From positions 81,769 through 145,768 of the forward strand of contig CALWZC010000006.1 in assembly GCA_944385935.1 (NCBI GenBank): a stretch of DNA of 64,000 nucleotides, written 5' to 3'. This DNA comes from an uncultured Anaerofilum sp. (GTDB lineage: Bacteria; Bacillota; Clostridia; Oscillospirales; Ruminococcaceae). The notes under the pieces are model-generated. The model saw only the letters and a list, made by a program, of their open reading frames with translations. It had not been told where the DNA came from and searched no databases. Positions 54,156 to 61,985 of the stretch are shown here, one piece after another. The position numbers were made by a program, and so were the translations under genes. How positions within the stretch are numbered: the first letter of the stretch is position 1; each line of letters opens with the position of its first letter.

Positions 54156-55024
54156 TTGTAGACAAGCCACAGGGTTGGACAAGTTTTGATGTTATTGCAA
54201 AATTGCGTGGAATGTTAGCCACTCGCAAATTGGGGCATTCCGGCACACTAGACCCCATGGCAACAGGAGTTTTGCCTGTATTTGTGGGGCAAAGTGCAAA
54301 AGCAGTGGATTTACAACTAGACCATACCAAGGCATACCGTGCAACAATCAAATTTGGGCTGAAAACAGATACAGGGGATATTACTGGTGAGGTGTTAGAA
54401 ACCAGCGAAAAAATAGTTGCGCCTGAGGAATTGCAACAGGTACTGCCCAGCTTTTTGGGAGAACAAATGCAGGTTCCTCCCATGTATTCCGCTGTAAAAA
54501 TCAATGGTGTACCTTTATATAAGGCTGCCCGTGAGGGAAAGACTGTAGAACGCAAGCCCCGTGCTGTGACCTTTCATTCCATCAAGTATCTGCAACAGGT
54601 GGCAGAAAATGAATACAAAATTGAGGTTGCTTGCTCCAAAGGAACCTATATTCGGGTTTTGGCGGAGGATATTGGCCAGTCTTTGGGATGTGCGGCAACC
54701 CTTTCGGCATTGCGTAGAATCCGTGCAGGGCTATGGGGCGAAGAAAATGCCGTGACCATGGAAACTTTGCAGCAGTTGCGAGATACCCAAGGCATTGCTG
54801 CCATTGAAGCCCTGCTTTTGGATACCGAAACGGTATTTACACCTTTGCCTATGATAGAAGTAAAGCAAGAAGCCTTTCGGCGGTTGCTAAGCGGTGCCCC
54901 CACCTATCGTTTTCCTGCGGCTGATGGCAGGTATCGTGTTCGGTTTGAGGAGAAATTTGTAGGGTTGGCACAGGTGCAAGAGGGCACTTTGTTGGTAGAA
55001 AAGTTGTTTTGTGAAAGAGGGTGA
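54140..55024 (+). CDS. truB: tRNA pseudouridine(55) synthase
   Basis: Makes pseudouridine 55 in the T-loop of tRNA; 294 residues. The start GILIVDKPQGWTSFDV, the catalytic Asp38 in GHSGTLDPMATGVL, and YSAVKINGVPLYKAAREG followed by GTYIRVLAEDIG are textbook. It overlaps the DHH gene by 16 bases and has GGAG-like text upstream. Confidence 0.97.
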   Translation: MQGILIVDKPQGWTSFDVIAKLRGMLATRKLGHSGTLDPMATGVLPVFVGQSAKAVDLQLDHTKAYRATIKFGLKTDTGDITGEVLETSEKIVAPEELQQVLPSFLGEQMQVPPMYSAVKINGVPLYKAAREGKTVERKPRAVTFHSIKYLQQVAENEYKIEVACSKGTYIRVLAEDIGQSLGCAATLSALRRIRAGLWGEENAVTMETLQQLRDTQGIAAIEALLLDTETVFTPLPMIEVKQEAFRRLLSGAPTYRFPAADGRYRVRFEEKFVGLAQVQEGTLLVEKLFCERG

Positions 55025-55029
55025 TGCCC

Positions 55030-55947
55030 ATGCAAAAACAAGGGAGTTCAAATGCTAATAGTGCACAAGAGTGCAGTGTAGCATTGGGCTATTTTGATGG
55101 GGTGCACATGGGACACCGAAAGGTCATCTCCCAAGCTGTGCAGTGGGCAAAACAACACCATCTTTCTTCTGCAGTATTTACCTTTGAGCTGCCCCAAGAC
55201 AGTACATTGAAGGGTCAGCGGATTCTTTCTGTTACAGAAAAAAAACGCAGAATGTTTGAAATGGGGGTAGAAAAATATATTTCTCCCGCCTTCCAACAAA
55301 TTCAGGAAATGAGCCCAAAGGCGTTTGTTACAGAGTACCTCAAAAACCAGTGCCATGCAAAGGCGGTATTTTGTGGGGAGAATTTCACCTTTGGCAAAGG
55401 AAAAGCAGGGAACACCACTTTGCTGCAACAGCTTTGCCAAGAAAATGAAATTGTAGTAGAAATTATTCCTTTGGCATGGGAAAATGGGCAAGCTATCTCC
55501 TCTACCCGCATTCGGCAACTGTTACAAGATGGACAGATGGAACATGCCAACCAATTGTTGGGGCAGCCATATTGTGTGGACTATCCAGTGGAACATGGTA
55601 AAGGAAATGGCAAGGTGTGGGGATTCCCCACCATTAACCAGCTATTTCCCAAAGGTAGCCTAATTCCTAAACAGGGGGTGTATGTCACCCGTGTACAGTT
55701 GCAGGATGGGAGCTGGCATGCAGGAGCCACAGGGCTGGGTAATCGCCCCACTGTCAGCGGCGAGGGGATTACTTGTGAAACTTTCTTGCCAGAATATCAA
55801 GGGGATTTGTATGGTCAGCAAGTGCGAGTAGAGTTCTGCCGCTACTTAAAGCCCACAGTGAAATTTAATTCAGTGGAAGAACTGAAACAATATGTCTTTG
55901 ATGCCGCAGATGTGGCGGTAAAAGAATTTTATGCCCACCAAAAATAA
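55030..55947 (+). CDS. ribF: Bifunctional riboflavin kinase / FAD synthetase
   Basis: Converts riboflavin to FMN and FMN to FAD, 305 residues. The N-terminal nucleotidyltransferase domain shows ALGYFDGVHMGHR (HxGH type), CGENFTFGKGKAG, and ISSTRIRQLL. The C-terminal kinase domain shows HGKGNGKVWGFPTINQ (usually GxxxGFPTAN) and GLGNRPTV. Of three in-frame starts near the truB stop, the ATG at 55030 has AGAGG at 9 bases; those at 55021 and 55024 are too close. Last gene of the rimP operon. Confidence 0.95.
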   Translation: MQKQGSSNANSAQECSVALGYFDGVHMGHRKVISQAVQWAKQHHLSSAVFTFELPQDSTLKGQRILSVTEKKRRMFEMGVEKYISPAFQQIQEMSPKAFVTEYLKNQCHAKAVFCGENFTFGKGKAGNTTLLQQLCQENEIVVEIIPLAWENGQAISSTRIRQLLQDGQMEHANQLLGQPYCVDYPVEHGKGNGKVWGFPTINQLFPKGSLIPKQGVYVTRVQLQDGSWHAGATGLGNRPTVSGEGITCETFLPEYQGDLYGQQVRVEFCRYLKPTVKFNSVEELKQYVFDAADVAVKEFYAHQK

Positions 55948-55956
55948 AACAAAATA

Positions 55957-56014
55957 GAAAAAGCTCCATTTATATGCAGTGCTATACTGCAAGATAGGTG
56001 GGGCTTTTCTTTTT
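55957..56014 (+). terminator. Terminator of the rimP-ribF operon
   Basis: AAAAGCTCCA...GGGGCTTTT outer stem with inner hairpin TGCAG-TGCTATA-CTGCA, then TCTTTTTATT. Imperfect, but well placed. Confidence 0.65.
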
Positions 56015-56141
56015 ATTAAAATGCTGTTATTTTGCAAACCAATGTTCAACGGATTGGACAGCCAAAATAGAAAACCCGTTTGTGAAAATAGGGCAAAGTA
56101 TGATAGAATGAAACAAACAAAAAAGGAAACGGTGAAATGAG

Positions 56142-58697
56142 ATGAAAAAACTGGTGTTGGGGATTCTTGCCCATGTAGATGCAGGAAAGACCACTTTATC
56201 AGAGGGAATGCTGTATTGCAGTGGACAGCTAAAAAAACTGGGGCGAGTAGACCACCAAAATGCCTTTTTGGATACGGATGATATGGAGCGACAGCGAGGA
56301 ATTACAATCTTTTCCAAACAGGCAATTTTGAAAAGCAACCAGTTGGAAATTACTTTATTGGACACACCGGGCCATGTGGATTTTTCCGGGGAAATGGAGC
56401 GCACCTTGCAGGTGCTGGACTATGCTGTGTTGGTGATTAGTGGCTGTGATGGAGTGCAAAGCCATACCCAAACCGTTTGGAAGTTGTTGCAGGAATATCA
56501 TGTGCCCACATTTATCTTTGTAAATAAAATGGATATTGCAGCACAAGACAAAACAGCCATTTTAGAGCAACTAAAAAACCAGCTAGATACTGGATGTTTT
56601 TGTTTTGATGAAACCTTGTCCCAGCAGTGGGAGGAGCTTGCATTGTTGGATGAGCAAGCAATGGAGGAATATCTGGAAACAAGCCAACTAGACACAGATA
56701 CCATTTGCAAGCTGATAGCAAAAAGAAAGGTATTTCCCTGTTACTTTGGAGCAGCTTTGCGGCTGGATGGTGTAGAGCAGTTTTTGGAAGGATTGGAACA
56801 GTATACACTACAGCCCCAATATCCAAATGAATTTGGGGCAAAGGTATATAAAATTTTTCGTGACACACAGGGTACACGCCTAACTTGCATGAAAATTACA
56901 GGGGGATGCTTAAAGGTAAAAACACTGTTGTCCGGTGTAAATGCCAAAGGGGAACCATGGCAAGAAAAAGCCGACCAGATTCGGTTGTATTCCGGTGGGA
57001 AATTTGTTCCCATAGAGCAAGTAGAAGCGGGAATGGTGTGTGCTGTTACAGGTTTAACCCAAACGGTGCCGGGAGATGGGCTAGGCCAGCAGGAGCACTC
57101 CCGCCCTCCTATTTTGGAACCTGTGTTAAGTTGCCGTTTGTATTTGCCAGAAGGCTGTGATGTTCATGGAGCTTTGATGAAACTGAGCCAACTGGAGGAA
57201 GAAGACCCCCAATTGCATTTGGTTTGGAATGACGCTTTGGAAGAAATTCACTTGCAAATGATGGGACAGGTGCAACTAGATGTGCTAAAAGCAAAAATAT
57301 TGCAGCGGTTTGGTCTTTCTGTGGGGTTTGGGCCGGGAAGCATTCTATATCGGGAAACCATTGCAAAACCTGTCATTGGAATTGGACATTTTGAGCCATT
57401 GCGCCATTATGCAGAAGTACATTTGCTGTTAGAACCTGCCCCCCGTGGCAGTGGTGTAGTATTTTCTAGCCAGTGTTCCGAAGACCAACTGGATAAGAAC
57501 TGGCAAAATTTAATTTTGACCCACTTGGCAGAAAAGGAGCACAAAGGAGTGCTTACCGGCAGCCCAATTACAGATATAAAAATTACCCTTTTGATGGGAA
57601 AGGCTCATCTAAAGCATACCGAGGGTGGAGATTTTCGGCAGGCAACCTATCGAGCAGTGCGACAAGGATTGATGCAAGCAGAAAGCATTTTGTTGGAGCC
57701 ATGGTATCAATTTCGCATGGAACTACCACAGGAGCAAATAGGCCGTGGAATGGCAGATATTCAGCGGATGGGGGGAGAGTTTGAACCACCACAAACCCAA
57801 CAAGATATGGCAATATTGGAGGGAATGGCTCCAGCGGCACAAATGCAGGAATATCCTTTAGAAGTAGTAAGTTACACCAGAGGAAAAGGAAAAGTTTTTT
57901 GTATGCCTGCGGGGTATCGGGAATGTGCCAACTGGCAACAGATTGTAGAACAAAAAGAATATGACAGCGAAAGAGATATAGAAAATACAGCAGATTCTGT
58001 TTTTTGTTCCCATGGTGCAGGATACAATGTGCATTGGAGTGAGGTGCCATCTCATGCGCATCTGGACAGCAGTGGATGGCTAAAGCCAACACAGGAAGAA
58101 GTGGTATTCCAGCCAAAACAAGCAAAACGACCTACCATGTCAACACAGCAAGAGGATGCAGAACTAGAAGCCATTTTCCGCCGCACTTATGGAGAAACAA
58201 AGCGAAGGGAATTGTTTCGACCAGTAGTAAACCAACAAAAGGAATATGTGTATCAAGGACAGGTACCAGAGTATCTGTTGATAGATGGGTATAATATCAT
58301 TTTTGCATGGGAGGAACTAAAAGAACTTGCAAAAGAAAATTTAGAGTCTGCCCGTCAAGCCTTGGCAGATGTTCTTTGCAACTATCAAGGTTTTCGCAAG
58401 TGCAACGTAATCTTGGTATTTGATGCCTATAAAGTAGCTGGAGGCATTGGAAAAGTGTTGCACTACAACAATATTGATATTGTATACACAAAAGAGGCAG
58501 AAACAGCAGATATGTACATAGAAAAAACTACCTATCAGCTAAAAGGAAAATATCGAGTAAAGGTAGCTACCTCCGATGGGGCGGAACAGATGATTATTTT
58601 GGGTCATGGAGCGTTGCGCCTTTCGGCAGAAATGTTGAAACAAGAAATTGAGGCAACCAATCAGGAAATTCGGGACATTATTGCAAAAAGAAAGTAG
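56142..58697 (+). CDS. TetM/EF-G-like translational GTPase fused to a Rae1/YacP-like NYN nuclease domain
   Basis: 851 residues in one frame. Residues 1-640 follow ribosomal protection proteins and EF-G: G1 AHVDAGKTT (10-18), G2 RGIT (52-55), G3 DTPGH (74-78), G4 NKMD (128-131), domain IV around 470-530 (SPITDIKITLLMG). The TetM loop that displaces tetracycline (YSPVSTP) is replaced by LKHTEGGD. After a hydrophilic linker (about 640-705) comes an NYN domain (711-835): LLIDGYNIIFAW (Asp716), LVFDAYKVAGG (Asp761), EAETADMYIEK (786-796) and ATSDGAEQ (Asp812). All acidic residues are kept, as in Bacillus Rae1 (YacP), which cuts mRNA in the ribosomal A site. Likely a ribosome-targeted nuclease; a role in drug resistance is doubtful. 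A ZIP transporter gene follows after 17 bases. Confidence 0.88.
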   Translation: MKKLVLGILAHVDAGKTTLSEGMLYCSGQLKKLGRVDHQNAFLDTDDMERQRGITIFSKQAILKSNQLEITLLDTPGHVDFSGEMERTLQVLDYAVLVISGCDGVQSHTQTVWKLLQEYHVPTFIFVNKMDIAAQDKTAILEQLKNQLDTGCFCFDETLSQQWEELALLDEQAMEEYLETSQLDTDTICKLIAKRKVFPCYFGAALRLDGVEQFLEGLEQYTLQPQYPNEFGAKVYKIFRDTQGTRLTCMKITGGCLKVKTLLSGVNAKGEPWQEKADQIRLYSGGKFVPIEQVEAGMVCAVTGLTQTVPGDGLGQQEHSRPPILEPVLSCRLYLPEGCDVHGALMKLSQLEEEDPQLHLVWNDALEEIHLQMMGQVQLDVLKAKILQRFGLSVGFGPGSILYRETIAKPVIGIGHFEPLRHYAEVHLLLEPAPRGSGVVFSSQCSEDQLDKNWQNLILTHLAEKEHKGVLTGSPITDIKITLLMGKAHLKHTEGGDFRQATYRAVRQGLMQAESILLEPWYQFRMELPQEQIGRGMADIQRMGGEFEPPQTQQDMAILEGMAPAAQMQEYPLEVVSYTRGKGKVFCMPAGYRECANWQQIVEQKEYDSERDIENTADSVFCSHGAGYNVHWSEVPSHAHLDSSGWLKPTQEEVVFQPKQAKRPTMSTQQEDAELEAIFRRTYGETKRRELFRPVVNQQKEYVYQGQVPEYLLIDGYNIIFAWEELKELAKENLESARQALADVLCNYQGFRKCNVILVFDAYKVAGGIGKVLHYNNIDIVYTKEAETADMYIEKTTYQLKGKYRVKVATSDGAEQMIILGHGALRLSAEMLKQEIEATNQEIRDIIAKRK

Positions 58698-58714
58698 ACA
58701 AAGGAGGCGATAGA

Positions 58715-59470
58715 ATGCAACTTGTAACAGTGACAGCTTTAGGGGTAGGTGGAGCCACTATGGTGGGGGCTTTGCTAGGGTTTGTGATGAAAAAAATTCC
58801 CCACAAATTTAATGATTTAGTATTAGGCTTTGCGGCAGGTGTTATGTTGGCAGCGGCTATTTTGGGTTTGGTGCTTCCCTCTTTGGAGCAAGCCGGGAGC
58901 CATGGCGTATGGACAGTAATAGCGGGAATTGGTGCCGGTGCAGTATTTTTGAATCTGTTAGATAGGTTTTTACCCCATCTTCATAATTTGGCAGGTGTGG
59001 ACACAGAAAAACACCAGAATGTGCAGCAACTGAATAAAATTTTGCTGTTTGTAGCAGCCATTGCCATTCATAACCTACCAGAAGGTTTAGCGGCTGGTGT
59101 AGGCTTTGGAGGTGGAGATGTTAGCAATGCCATCACAGTGGCCACAGGAATTGCTTTGCAGAATATTCCAGAAGGTATGGTAATTATTGCGCCTATGCTA
59201 GCGGCTGGAATTAGTAAGAAAAGAACATTGCTATTAGCACTGGGTACAGGATTTGTGGAAGTCTTGGGAACTTTCTTGGGATACATGGTGGTAACCTTGT
59301 CCACTGCTATTTTGCCATTTATGCTAGCCTTTGCAGGTGGCACAATGTTGTATGTTATCAGTGATGAGATGATTCCTGAAACCCATAGTCATGGCTTTGA
59401 GAGAGAGTCTACATATGCTCTGTTGATAGGGTTTTGTTTGATGTTAGTAATGGATTTTTATATGGGATAA
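58715..59470 (+). CDS. ZIP-family metal transporter
   Basis: Divalent metal (zinc or related) importer with about eight TM helices, 251 residues. The metal sites are in the two signature helices: IAIHNLPEGLAAGVGFG and GIALQNIPEGMVI. A His-bearing loop separates helices 3 and 4 (DRFLPHLHNLAGVDTEKHQN). Close in type to bacterial ZupT/GufA. AAAGGAGG lies before the ATG, 17 bases after the GTPase-NYN gene, so they share a transcript, although no functional link is evident. Confidence 0.93.
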   Translation: MQLVTVTALGVGGATMVGALLGFVMKKIPHKFNDLVLGFAAGVMLAAAILGLVLPSLEQAGSHGVWTVIAGIGAGAVFLNLLDRFLPHLHNLAGVDTEKHQNVQQLNKILLFVAAIAIHNLPEGLAAGVGFGGGDVSNAITVATGIALQNIPEGMVIIAPMLAAGISKKRTLLLALGTGFVEVLGTFLGYMVVTLSTAILPFMLAFAGGTMLYVISDEMIPETHSHGFERESTYALLIGFCLMLVMDFYMG

Positions 59471-59472
59471 AA

Positions 59473-59512
59473 CAATGGGCAGCCTTTTGAAAAAGGTTGC
59501 CCATCTTTTGTT
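59473..59512. terminator. Bidirectional terminator
   Basis: ATGGGCAGCCTTTT pairs with AAAAGGTTGCCCAT (one G-T), then CTTTTGTTT. It separates the ZIP gene from the convergent AraC-type gene. Confidence 0.88.
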
Positions 59513-60348
59513 TATCTGCATTGTTCTCGATAAGCGGAAGGAGAAATCCCCTCATGTTTTTGGAAGGATTGGGCGAAGTAACTGGCAGAACTAAAGCCCA
59601 GTGCCTGTGAAATTTGACTGATAGAACTTTCGGTAGTTTGCAGCAAAAACTTTGCCTCCTGAAATTTTCGCAATAAAAGGTAGTTAATGGGGCTGGTGCC
59701 ATAGATTTTTTTAAATTTACGCACAAGGCTAAATTTATTTAAACCAATTTTTCCAGCCAAAAGGTCTAGGTTTATTTCCTTAGTAAAGTTGTCATCAATG
59801 TACTGCTTTACCCAAAAAATATTGTGGTCGGACAAAGAGGAATTATGTGCTTGTGGAAGGCTAGCAGGCTTGATGGTAAACTGGCAAAAACGATTGAGCT
59901 GAATAAGAAGAATATTCAAAATATTATAACATGCAGTGGAGTAGTCTGGCTGCTTTTGTTCCAGTTCTTGCAAAAGGGCAGAGAGAAGATTGAGAACAAA
60001 CATCTGCTGTGTGGCAAAGGTGCCCTTGTAATATCCAGAGGAAGAATTGAGAAAGGTAAGTTCAATGCCAGTAATCCCCAAAATGATATACTCTAGAGGT
60101 GCCGAGGGGGTGCTGCGTTCGGCGTGTTCCACTCCCGGAGGAATGATAATAAAATCATCTGCCTTTACAGGTACAATAGCATCTCGTACCAAATAATCTC
60201 CTTTTCCTTGAATGCAAAAGGAAATTTCAAAACATTCATGAGAATGGCGGTTGCCGTTCCAATCCCTTTCAAAGCGAGAAGGTGTAACATATAAAAGTTG
60301 TACTATACCAGAATGGGAAAGATTTTGAAGGTCAAATACCTGATACAT
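59512..60348 (-). CDS. AraC-family transcriptional regulator
   Basis: 278 residues. The N-terminal cupin domain (about 25-120) has NRHSHECFEISFCIQGKGDY and IIIPPGVEHAE, the usual sugar-sensing fold. The C-terminal pair of helix-turn-helix motifs (about 180-275) has LAGKIGLNKFSLVRKFKKIYGTS and ISQALGFSSASYFAQSFQKHEG. The ATG at 60348 follows GGAAAGGAG at 9 bases; a 20-residue upstream extension lacks a ribosome site. Divergent from a beta-helix protein gene, a common pairing for carbohydrate utilisation genes, so it probably controls that gene. Confidence 0.93.
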   Translation of the reverse strand: MYQVFDLQNLSHSGIVQLLYVTPSRFERDWNGNRHSHECFEISFCIQGKGDYLVRDAIVPVKADDFIIIPPGVEHAERSTPSAPLEYIILGITGIELTFLNSSSGYYKGTFATQQMFVLNLLSALLQELEQKQPDYSTACYNILNILLIQLNRFCQFTIKPASLPQAHNSSLSDHNIFWVKQYIDDNFTKEINLDLLAGKIGLNKFSLVRKFKKIYGTSPINYLLLRKFQEAKFLLQTTESSISQISQALGFSSASYFAQSFQKHEGISPSAYREQCR

Positions 60349-60733
60349 AGCAAAAAACTCCTTTCCTGCTTGCAAATATCCATAAATTGCGCACATAAAC
60401 AATAACAAATAGATTATAAATATTGATTTATTTTTTATATAAATCGATATGGAAAGACTTTTGTTTATTAAAATTAAACAAAAAAAATAGAAGTATATAT
60501 TACTATTTCAACAAGAAAGATTTCGAGTTGATTACAAAAATTGCAACAAAATGCATGGGTGCAAGAAATATAAACCATAGGTCAATATAACATATTTCAA
60601 TTTTTCCGTCTAGAGGGTATCCTTGTATTAAGGACAACAATTCAGCAAAGTGCAAAGGGTTTACAAAAAACTATTGCTGCCAAGTGAATTGAACAAAAGT
60701 CACAAATAACTTACGATTTGAGGAAACGGAACT
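60349..60733. other. AT-rich intergenic region between AraC-type gene and beta-helix gene
   Basis: 385 bases with no credible gene. It must contain both divergent promoters and the AraC-type protein's sites, but I see no convincing hexamer pair or repeated operator. A TTGAAC-N17-TACGAT match at 60689-60717 is too close to the beta-helix start codon to be its promoter. Confidence 0.5.
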
Positions 60734-61936
60734 ATGATAAAACCCACCGTTTATTATGTGAGTGACACCAAAGGTCATGATACCAACACAGGAACAACCC
60801 CAGAAAGCCCTTTAAGAACCTTGTGGGCGGTTGCAGAGAAAACCTTATCTGCTGGTGATGAAATTCGTTTAGAGTGTGGGTCGGTGTTCCAAGGGCAGGC
60901 GTTGCACCTAAGTGTTCAGGGAACTTGTGAAGCTCCCATTGTGATTGGCAGCTATGGCGATGGACCCAAGCCGGTAATTGATGCAAAGGGAACTGGAGTG
61001 TGGTTCCAAAATTACCGCACTGCGCTGGACTCTCCTTATCACGCATGGAAAGGGTATATTTCTTCCGCTGTGTTGCTGTACGATTGTGAATATATCCGTG
61101 TGGAAGGTTTGGAAATTATCAATAACCCTGTTGTATTGGGGGAAGTGTACAACCAACCAGACAAGATGAATCGTACAGGTGTTTCTGTGGTAGCACAGAA
61201 CAGAGGTACATTGCACAATATTGAACTGAAAGATTTGTATATTCACGATGTAAAGGGCAATGTCTACGATAAACATCTGAATAACGGTGGAATTTATTGC
61301 TCCGCGTTGAAACCAGAAAGTTGCCATGCACCTGTTGCCCGCTATGATGGTTTGCATATTCACCACTGTGTGGTAGAAAATTGCAGCCGTTGGGGAATTG
61401 CAGCAGGTTATACATATACACACCCATTTTTCACTACTTTGGAGCTTCCTGATGAAGTGATGAAAAAGTATGGACACGAAAATGTGGTTTTGGAGCACAA
61501 CTTTGTAAGCAGTATCGGAGGAGATGGAATTACTCCTATGTATTGCTTAAAGCCATTGGTACAATACAATGTTGCTCGGGATACTGCCAATGAAATCAAC
61601 GACAAGGTTTATACCCTTGCAGGTGAGAAAATTGGAAAAACCGCCGCAGCTATCTGGCCATGGAAGTGCAAAGATGCTCTGTTACAATACAATGAAGCAT
61701 ACCACACCTGCTACAACCAAGATGGTCAGGCATGGGATGCAGATTCTGGGGATGGAACCATCTACCAATTCAACTACAGCCACAACAATGCAGGTGGATG
61801 TATCATGTTCTGTGAACCAGAGAGCGTAAACAATATTTTCCGATATAACATCAGTTTTATGGATGGTGATGGTGTAATCAATCCCGCCCATAATCCAGAT
61901 GCTCATATTTATAACAATACCTTTATCATGTCTTGA
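60734..61936 (+). pseudogene. Right-handed beta-helix protein, 3' end apparently cut off by a mobile element
   Basis: 400 residues remain. The start VYYVSDTKGHDTNTGTTPESPLRTLWAVAEK is the typical opening of parallel beta-helix carbohydrate-active proteins. Repeats such as IRVEGLEIINNPV, LHIHHCVVENCSRWGIAAG and YNFSHNNAGG-type rungs (FNYSHNNAGGCIMFC) follow. There is no signal peptide. The reading ends abruptly at AHIYNNTFIMS, inside a rung and without the usual C-terminal cap, and unrelated sequence of a serine-recombinase element begins within about 50 bases. It could instead be a short but complete protein; calling it truncated is inference. GAGGAAACGG precedes the ATG. Confidence 0.65.
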
Positions 61937-61985
61937 GTAGTGATAAGGAAGTAAATAGGTAATTGCAGGGCGGCATAGCGTGTGG
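61937..61985. mobile_element. Left end of integrated element (approximate junction) with hairpin
   Basis: The boundary between the beta-helix gene and the element must lie in about 61925-61970. A perfect 9-bp stem CGGCATAGC / GCTATGCCG (61971-61979, 61985-61993) with loop GTGTG overlaps the recombinase stop codon. It may be the recombinase terminator or part of the end-recognition site. The exact crossover bases cannot be set without an empty-site sequence. Confidence 0.5.

Noticed and set aside
56142..58697. Calling the GTPase-NYN protein a tetracycline resistance gene
   Set aside because: The loop needed to displace tetracycline is not conserved, and the protein has an added nuclease domain. 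Overall similarity alone does not support resistance.
60689..60717. TTGAAC-N17-TACGAT as promoter of the beta-helix gene
   Set aside because: The start site would fall after the ribosome site and only a few bases from the ATG at 60734.
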